Source: Hadesarchaea archaeon (GTDB taxonomy: Archaea; Hadarchaeota; Hadarchaeia; Hadarchaeales; Hadarchaeaceae). Taken from it: DNA of 25,933 nt. The stretch lies in NCBI GenBank assembly GCA_014361095.1, contig JACIWF010000004.1, positions 1 to 25,933 of the forward strand, read 5' to 3'. A program made the translations under genes and the position numbers. Within the stretch, counting starts at the first letter, position 1. Each line of letters opens with the position of its first letter. Shown in pieces: positions 21,816 through 25,933 of this stretch. Under the pieces are notes generated by a model that worked only from the letters and a program-made list of their open reading frames with translations, made no database searches and was not told the DNA's origin.

Positions 21816-22573
21816 AGGAAACAGTGATTGAGTTGCTGAGCAAGCCCCGGCTGAGTAACCCGGTGTTGATCGGGGGGTTGCCTGGAATGGGCTACGTGGG
21901 CAAGCTGGCGGTGGAACATCTGGCGGCTGAAACCAAGGCCAAGAAGTTCGCCGAGCTGTACTCGCCGCATTTTCCCCATCAGGCCATTGTCGATGGGAGC
22001 GGTCTGATTCGGCTTCCGCGGAATGAATTTTACCAGGCTAAGGTGGATGGGAAAAGCCTGGTGATCTGGACCGGGGATGCACAGTCGGTGACCCCAGAGG
22101 GACACTATGAGATTGTGGAGAAGGTTTTGGATTTTGCCGAGAGGTTGGGAATAAAGAAGATCTTCACGATGGGGGGCTTTGCCACGGGAAAGTTCTCAAG
22201 GGCCCAGCCGAGGGTGGTTGCCCTTGGTGATCCTGAGCTGCTCCGGGAAGTCGCTCCCCATGGAGTTTCCATAGAGAAAAGAGGTGGGCCCATCATCGGC
22301 GCGGCCGGGCTGCTGGTCGGGCTGGGAAAGCTGCGCCGGTTGCCGGGAGTTTGCCTGCTGGGTGAGACCCACGGGATGCTGGTTGATCACCGCGCGGCGC
22401 AGGCGGTTCTCCAAGTGGTGCTGAAGGTACTGGGTCTGAACATCAGCCTGGAAAACCTGCAGCAAAGGGCGAGGGAAACGGAACAGATGATTGAACGGGT
22501 TCAGCGGGAAATTATGAGCCGCGAGGAGATGATGAAGAAACGCGAGGAGGAAGAGTCCTGGTATATTGGTTAA
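21812..22573 (+). CDS. PAC2-family protein, proteasome assembly chaperone homologue (PbaB-like)
   Basis: A 253-residue PAC2-fold protein. Marks are P-V-L-I-G-G-L-P-G-M-G-Y-V-G-K-L near the start, W-T-G-D-A-Q-S-V-T-P-E-G-H-Y, and G-A-A-G-L-L-V-G-L-G-K. A long charged, probably coiled-coil C-terminus (residues about 210-248) ends in S-W-Y-I-G. Archaeal PbaA/PbaB relatives act as proteasome chaperones or regulators, some through a C-terminal HbYX tail; here the Tyr is third from the end, so the match is partial. The ATG overlaps the nop10 stop. A T-rich stretch (22574-22599) follows. Confidence 0.9.
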   Translation: MKETVIELLSKPRLSNPVLIGGLPGMGYVGKLAVEHLAAETKAKKFAELYSPHFPHQAIVDGSGLIRLPRNEFYQAKVDGKSLVIWTGDAQSVTPEGHYEIVEKVLDFAERLGIKKIFTMGGFATGKFSRAQPRVVALGDPELLREVAPHGVSIEKRGGPIIGAAGLLVGLGKLRRLPGVCLLGETHGMLVDHRAAQAVLQVVLKVLGLNISLENLQQRARETEQMIERVQREIMSREEMMKKREEEESWYIG

Positions 22574-22601
22574 TTCATTTCACTGTTTTTCTGTTGTTCA
22601 A

Positions 22602-22610
22602 AGTTTAAAT
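22602..22610 (+). promoter_or_regulatory. Box A-like element before EndoQ
   Basis: AGTTTAAAT lies about 26 bases before the TTG at 22633, so it could drive a leaderless or very short-leader transcript for the EndoQ-ferredoxin-reductase group, separate from the upstream array. A GGGGTGG ribosome site at 22622-22628 argues for translation from a longer message as well. Confidence 0.4.
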
Positions 22611-22632
22611 TGAGGTGTGGCGGGGTGGCGAA

Positions 22633-23877
22633 TTGACTGAGTTCAGGAGTTATGCCGCGGATTTTCACATTCACTCGAAGTATTCGGGTGCCACCTCCAG
22701 TCAGATGGATGTGAGCACGATAGCGGCGCAGGCCAGGCTCAAGGGGCTCACCTTTGTCGGAACTGGTGACGTCTTTCATCCTGCCTGGTTCCGCAGCCTG
22801 AAGGAGGAGCTGGTTGAGGTTGCCGCGGGGACGTATGAGCACCGGCGCTACGGGACGAAATTTATCCTGACGGTCGAGGTCGAGGACCAGAACCGCGTGC
22901 ACCACGTCATCATTTTACCCTCCTTCTCAACCGCCGAGAGCGTTCGTGAGGAGCTGGCCAGATATTCCAAGGACATCGACAGAGACGGTCGGGCACACAT
23001 CGAGCTGAGCGCCCAGGAGATTGCTGATATCGTGACTGCCCATGACTGTCTGATCGGGCCGTCTCACGCCTTCACACCCTGGACCAGCGTTTACAAGGAG
23101 TTCGACAGCCTCAAGGAGTGCTATGGTGATAGGCTCGGCGCGGTCAGCTTCATCGAGCTGGGGCTGAGCGCTGACACTGACATGGCGGACAGGATAGCGG
23201 AGCTGGCCGACCTCACCTTTCTTTCCAACAGCGACGCTCACTCCCCTTGGCCCGACAAGCTGGGCAGGGAGTTCAACCGTCTGGGTCTTGCCGAGCCGAC
23301 CTATGCTGAGGTCATCAAGGCGATCAGACGAGAGGACGGCAGGCGCGTACTGCTCAACGTCGGTTTCGACCCTCGCCTAGGTAAATATCATGTCACCGCC
23401 TGCTCCCGCTGTTTTAAGCAGTTCACGATGGAGGAGGCGGTCGGGTTGAAGTGGAGGTGTGACGACTGCCGCGGCTGGATAAAGAAGGGAGTCATGGACC
23501 GGGTGAATGAGCTCGCCGATTATCCTGAGCCCAGGCACCCGTCCCACCGCCCGGAGTATCTGAGGATAGCCCCACTGGCCGAGGTCATCGGGCTGGCCAC
23601 CGGTGAAGACCCTCACTCGCCCGGCGTCAAGGCTGAGTGGGAGAAGCTGGTGATGAGCTTTGGTGATGAGATCTCGGTGCTGGTGGACGTTGTTCCCGAA
23701 CTGCTGCTTGAGGTCACCAGCCCGAGAATAGTAGAGGTTATAAAGTCGTTCAGGACAGGAACATTAAGGGTGATTCCGGGTGGAGGCGGGCGCTATGGCC
23801 ATCTGGAGCTGGGAACGGAGGTGGCCAGGAGGCTGCCGCCGAAGCCGCAGAGAAAGCTCACGGAGTTTGGAACATGA
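22633..23877 (+). CDS. endoQ: EndoQ, PHP-domain endonuclease for deaminated bases
   Basis: A 414-residue member of the family that includes Thermococcales EndoQ, which nicks DNA 5' of hypoxanthine, uracil and abasic sites. The N-terminal PHP domain shows D-F-H-I-H-S-K-Y-S-G, G-T-G-D-V-F-H-P, I-G-P-S-H-A-F-T-P-W and S-N-S-D-A-H-S-P, the metal ligands. A zinc site follows (C-S-R-C and C-D-D-C). The last nine residues, Q-R-K-L-T-E-F-G-T, form a PIP-like box (residues 406-414). TTG 22633 is preferred over GTG 22615 because GGGGTGG is well placed. The stop overlaps the ferredoxin ATG as ATGA. Confidence 0.9.
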   Translation: MTEFRSYAADFHIHSKYSGATSSQMDVSTIAAQARLKGLTFVGTGDVFHPAWFRSLKEELVEVAAGTYEHRRYGTKFILTVEVEDQNRVHHVIILPSFSTAESVREELARYSKDIDRDGRAHIELSAQEIADIVTAHDCLIGPSHAFTPWTSVYKEFDSLKECYGDRLGAVSFIELGLSADTDMADRIAELADLTFLSNSDAHSPWPDKLGREFNRLGLAEPTYAEVIKAIRREDGRRVLLNVGFDPRLGKYHVTACSRCFKQFTMEEAVGLKWRCDDCRGWIKKGVMDRVNELADYPEPRHPSHRPEYLRIAPLAEVIGLATGEDPHSPGVKAEWEKLVMSFGDEISVLVDVVPELLLEVTSPRIVEVIKSFRTGTLRVIPGGGGRYGHLELGTEVARRLPPKPQRKLTEFGT

Positions 23878-24047
23878 AGGTGGATCAGAATCTCTGTGTC
23901 AGATGTGGTGGCTGCGTGGGCGTTTGTCCCTTTGACGCCATCGAGGCCACGGATGGCAGCGTCGGAGCTAACCAGAAGTGCACCGACTGTGGCATCTGTG
24001 AGAGGGTCTGTCCGATGGGGGCGATCAAGGTTGAAAGAAAGCTATGA
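23874..24047 (+). CDS. 2[4Fe-4S] ferredoxin
   Basis: A 57-residue electron carrier with two complete clusters: C-V-R-C-G-G-C-V-G-V-C-P and C-T-D-C-G-I-C-E-R-V-C-P. Each cluster site has the standard C-x2-C-x2-C-x3-C-P. The ATG overlaps the EndoQ stop (ATGA), and the last 17 bases overlap the start of geranylgeranyl reductase. The most likely partner is that reductase, since ferredoxin is a known electron donor for some archaeal geranylgeranyl reductases. It is easily missed because of its small size. Confidence 0.92.
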   Translation: MKVDQNLCVRCGGCVGVCPFDAIEATDGSVGANQKCTDCGICERVCPMGAIKVERKL

Positions 24048-25218
24048 TGTGGTCGTCGTCGGAGCTGGGCCAGCCGGGTCGGTGGCGGCTTATTCTGCGG
24101 CCAAGGGTGGGGCAAACGTCCTGATGCTTGAGCGCCGCCGGGAGATAGGTGTTCCGGTTCAGTGCGGGGAGGCGCTTTCAGAGGATGTTCTCAAGGAGAT
24201 GAAGATCAAGCCTGACCCGAGCTGGGCGGTCAACCCCACCAGCTCGGTGAAAATAGTTTCCCCCTCAGGCATAGCCGTTCGCATCTCCGAGCGCAGGGTG
24301 ACCGGGAAGGTGGGCTACATCCTGAACCGCAAGGTGTTTGACAAGTACCTGGCCGTCAGGGCTGCTGAAGCTGGGGCCGACATCAGGGTGGGGACTTACG
24401 TGTACGGTCTGGTGATGAGGGACGGCAGAATTTGTGGTGTCAGGGCCAGAGGTGTTGGTGAGGACTTTGAGGTTGGAGCCAAGGTGGTGATAGCTGCCGA
24501 CGGAGTTGGTTCCCGGGTGGCTCGCTGGGCCGGGATGAACACGGCGGTAAAGCTGGATGACTTTGAGAGCGGCATCCAGTTCCAGATGGTCGGGGTTGAT
24601 TTTGAGTCGCCGACGATGCTGGAGTTTTACCTCAGCAGCAGGATAGCTCCCGGAGGTTATGCCTGGGTGTTCCCCAAGGGCGAGCACATGGCCAACGTGG
24701 GTCTGGGGGTGCTGGGCAGCCGGGCCGAGCGGAGGGCCATCGACTATCTTCGTGATTTCGTGGCGAACACACCTGCCCTGGCGAAGGGTAAGGTGGTCGA
24801 GATAAATGCCGGAGGGATCCCTGTAGGGGGGCCGCTGAAGCAGACGGTGAAAGGCAACGTTGTCTTGGTTGGTGACGCTGCCCGCCAGGTCAACGCCCTC
24901 ACCGGAGGAGGCATTGACTCTGCCATGCGCGCCGGACAAATCGCCGGGGAAGTGGTAGCTGAGGCGGTTAAAGAGGGAGATGTCTCGGAGAGAAAGCTGA
25001 AGGAGTATGAGAGGCGATGGCGGGAGAAAATGGGCAAATCGCATGAGAGATATCTGAAGGCGAAGAACGTGCTGCTTAGTCTCAGCGACCGAGAGCTGGA
25101 TCAGCTTGCCGAGACCCTTGCCAAGGTTGACTTTGAAAGGATCAGCCTGACCGACATGCTGAAGGTGCTGGTAAGGTCACACCCCAAGTTGCTCTGGAAG
25201 CTAAAGGGACTGGTTTGA
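24031..25218 (+). CDS. Digeranylgeranylglycerophospholipid reductase (geranylgeranyl reductase family)
   Basis: A 395-residue FAD-dependent reductase that saturates the isoprenoid chains of archaeal membrane lipids. The N-terminal FAD motif is V-V-V-V-G-A-G-P-A-G-S-V-A-A-Y, followed by the family marker Q-C-G-E-A-L. The second FAD contact is L-V-G-D-A-A-R-Q-V-N-A-L-T-G-G-G-I, and P-G-G-Y-A-W-V-F-P-K-G is also characteristic. The TTG at 24031 is the first start that gives the normal N-terminus; the longer frame lies inside the ferredoxin gene. It overlaps that gene by 17 bases, consistent with a dedicated electron donor. Normal length. Confidence 0.94.
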   Translation: MKESYDVVVVGAGPAGSVAAYSAAKGGANVLMLERRREIGVPVQCGEALSEDVLKEMKIKPDPSWAVNPTSSVKIVSPSGIAVRISERRVTGKVGYILNRKVFDKYLAVRAAEAGADIRVGTYVYGLVMRDGRICGVRARGVGEDFEVGAKVVIAADGVGSRVARWAGMNTAVKLDDFESGIQFQMVGVDFESPTMLEFYLSSRIAPGGYAWVFPKGEHMANVGLGVLGSRAERRAIDYLRDFVANTPALAKGKVVEINAGGIPVGGPLKQTVKGNVVLVGDAARQVNALTGGGIDSAMRAGQIAGEVVAEAVKEGDVSERKLKEYERRWREKMGKSHERYLKAKNVLLSLSDRELDQLAETLAKVDFERISLTDMLKVLVRSHPKLLWKLKGLV

Positions 25219-25235
25219 TTTCAGAGGTTGCGTTT

Positions 25236-25933
25236 TCATTCCTTGGGCAGTTTTTTCCACAGAACCGCGACCGCGATTAAACCTATTAGACCGGAAATCA
25301 AAAAGGCCGAGGTTGGGCCAAAGGAATCGGCGATGGCGCCACCCACGCCCGGGAAGACCCCCCAGCCGATCGAGATGACCAAGTTGAAGATGCCCATCAG
25401 GTAGCCCACGCCACCACCTGATTTCGAAAGTGCGCTTAAAACTGAGGGATACATCGATCCCGTTGCAAGGGCAAGTAGGATCAAAAAGGCGGTTAGAGAA
25501 ACGGCGTTTGATGCCGTGTAAAGAAGAAGAAAAACCAATGAAGCCCCAGACAGTCCTGCCAAGATGAGGGGACGGTAGCCCACCCTGTCTGAAAGGGCGC
25601 CTAGGGGAGTGAAGATCAACGCTCGGACCAGGACGAAAAGCGTTATCAGCAGCCCAACATCGAATGCCGACATTCCGAGACTCGCAGTTGCGTAGACGGG
25701 GACGATGGTGTTGATCAGCGCTATCGTGCCCACATATATCAGGCCAGCGAAGCAGAGTGTCAATATTTTGGTTAGGTTTGGTTTGTCCGTGGTAGGTTGA
25801 GGTTCGATTTCAGGTATCTTGGTCGCCACCGCGGTTGAGGCTAGGGCCACCAGCCCCCAGAGGATAAAGGTCATCTGGGCCCCTGCCATCGAGTAACAGA
25901 AACCACCAATGATCGGACCTAAGGCAACCCCGA
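25236..25933 (-). CDS. Major facilitator superfamily transporter, 5' end beyond window
   Basis: At least 232 residues of a 12-helix-type MFS permease; the N-terminal part is cut off by the right edge. The frame stays open to the last base, and the part upstream of the first visible Met (G-P-I-I-G-G-F-C-Y-S) is the end of an MFS helix 5 region, so that Met is internal. The middle and second halves carry the loop G-A-L-S-D-R-V-G-Y-R-P, the family's conserved motif between helices 8 and 9. The substrate is unknown. It is convergent with the reductase, 17 bases apart. Confidence 0.88.
   Translation of the reverse strand, partial: GVALGPIIGGFCYSMAGAQMTFILWGLVALASTAVATKIPEIEPQPTTDKPNLTKILTLCFAGLIYVGTIALINTIVPVYATASLGMSAFDVGLLITLFVLVRALIFTPLGALSDRVGYRPLILAGLSGASLVFLLLYTASNAVSLTAFLILLALATGSMYPSVLSALSKSGGGVGYLMGIFNLVISIGWGVFPGVGGAIADSFGPTSAFLISGLIGLIAVAVLWKKLPKE

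Noticed and set aside
23896..24030. N-terminal extension of geranylgeranyl reductase
   Set aside because: The stretch encodes the two-cluster ferredoxin in another frame, and the reductase's FAD motif should lie close to its N-terminus.
24265..25044. A 259-codon open frame antisense to geranylgeranyl reductase
   Set aside because: His/Pro-rich shadow of a strongly coding gene with intact FAD motifs.
1..25933. CRISPR array, transposase, integrase or defence genes
   Set aside because: No repeat-spacer pattern, inverted-repeat-bounded element or matching protein was seen on either strand by eye.

Overview
This window is archaeal chromosomal DNA. Its information-processing proteins are all archaeal-type: exosome Csl4, RNA polymerase subunit L, transcription factor S, PCNA, the two-subunit primase PriS/PriL, a GINS subunit, ribosomal proteins L44e and S27e, aIF2-alpha, Nop10, diphthamide synthase Dph2, NreA, EndoQ, bifunctional FBP aldolase/phosphatase and geranylgeranyl reductase. 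Shine-Dalgarno-like GGTGA or GGGGTGG precedes many starts, TATA (box A) motifs precede several transcription units, and TTG starts are common. Gene order and EndoQ suggest a euryarchaeal-type lineage, perhaps thermophilic (Hadarchaeota-like is a guess). No mobile element, integrase, CRISPR array or rRNA was seen.

Region 1 (1-9.7 kb) is mixed in strand and devoted to the envelope and central carbon metabolism. It holds a frameshifted flippase-like (UPF0104) gene cut by the left edge, a DUF457/YdjM-type membrane protein with a tiny membrane partner, a GT4 and a GT2 glycosyltransferase, and a convergent pair of a B12-type radical SAM enzyme and another GT4. A divergent sugar-nucleotide epimerase, a DedA/VTT membrane protein, FBP aldolase/phosphatase, and an unknown membrane protein with a small coiled-coil partner follow. 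The glycosyltransferases, epimerase, flippase-like protein and radical SAM enzyme look like a surface glycolipid or glycan locus.

Region 2 (9.7-12.3 kb) holds a tRNA-Thr(CGT) gene whose sequence only folds as a normal tRNA after removal of two introns: 19 nt in the D arm and 13 nt at the canonical 37/38 site, each with a bulge-helix-bulge type splice motif. It ends one base from the stop codon of a convergent operon encoding the repair protein NreA, with a C-terminal PCNA-binding-like motif, and a SplB-like radical SAM protein.

Region 3 (12.3-25.2 kb) is about 13 kb of tightly packed plus-strand genes: dph2, csl4, a 66-residue unknown, rpoL, a DUF99/EndoV homologue, signal peptidase I, Nudix, tfs, an OB-fold protein, PCNA, priL, priS, GINS51, rpl44e, rps27e, aIF2-alpha, nop10, a PAC2 protein, EndoQ, a 2[4Fe-4S] ferredoxin too short to show in a normal gene scan, and geranylgeranyl reductase. 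Many neighbours overlap by ATGA or TGATG. It joins translation, transcription, replication, deaminated-base repair and membrane-lipid saturation. A convergent MFS transporter runs off the right edge.

The strongest unusual item is the two-intron tRNA. The repair grouping (EndoQ, EndoV-like DUF99, NreA, SplB-like, PCNA) comes next. All functional calls are from reading motifs by eye; no database search was run.
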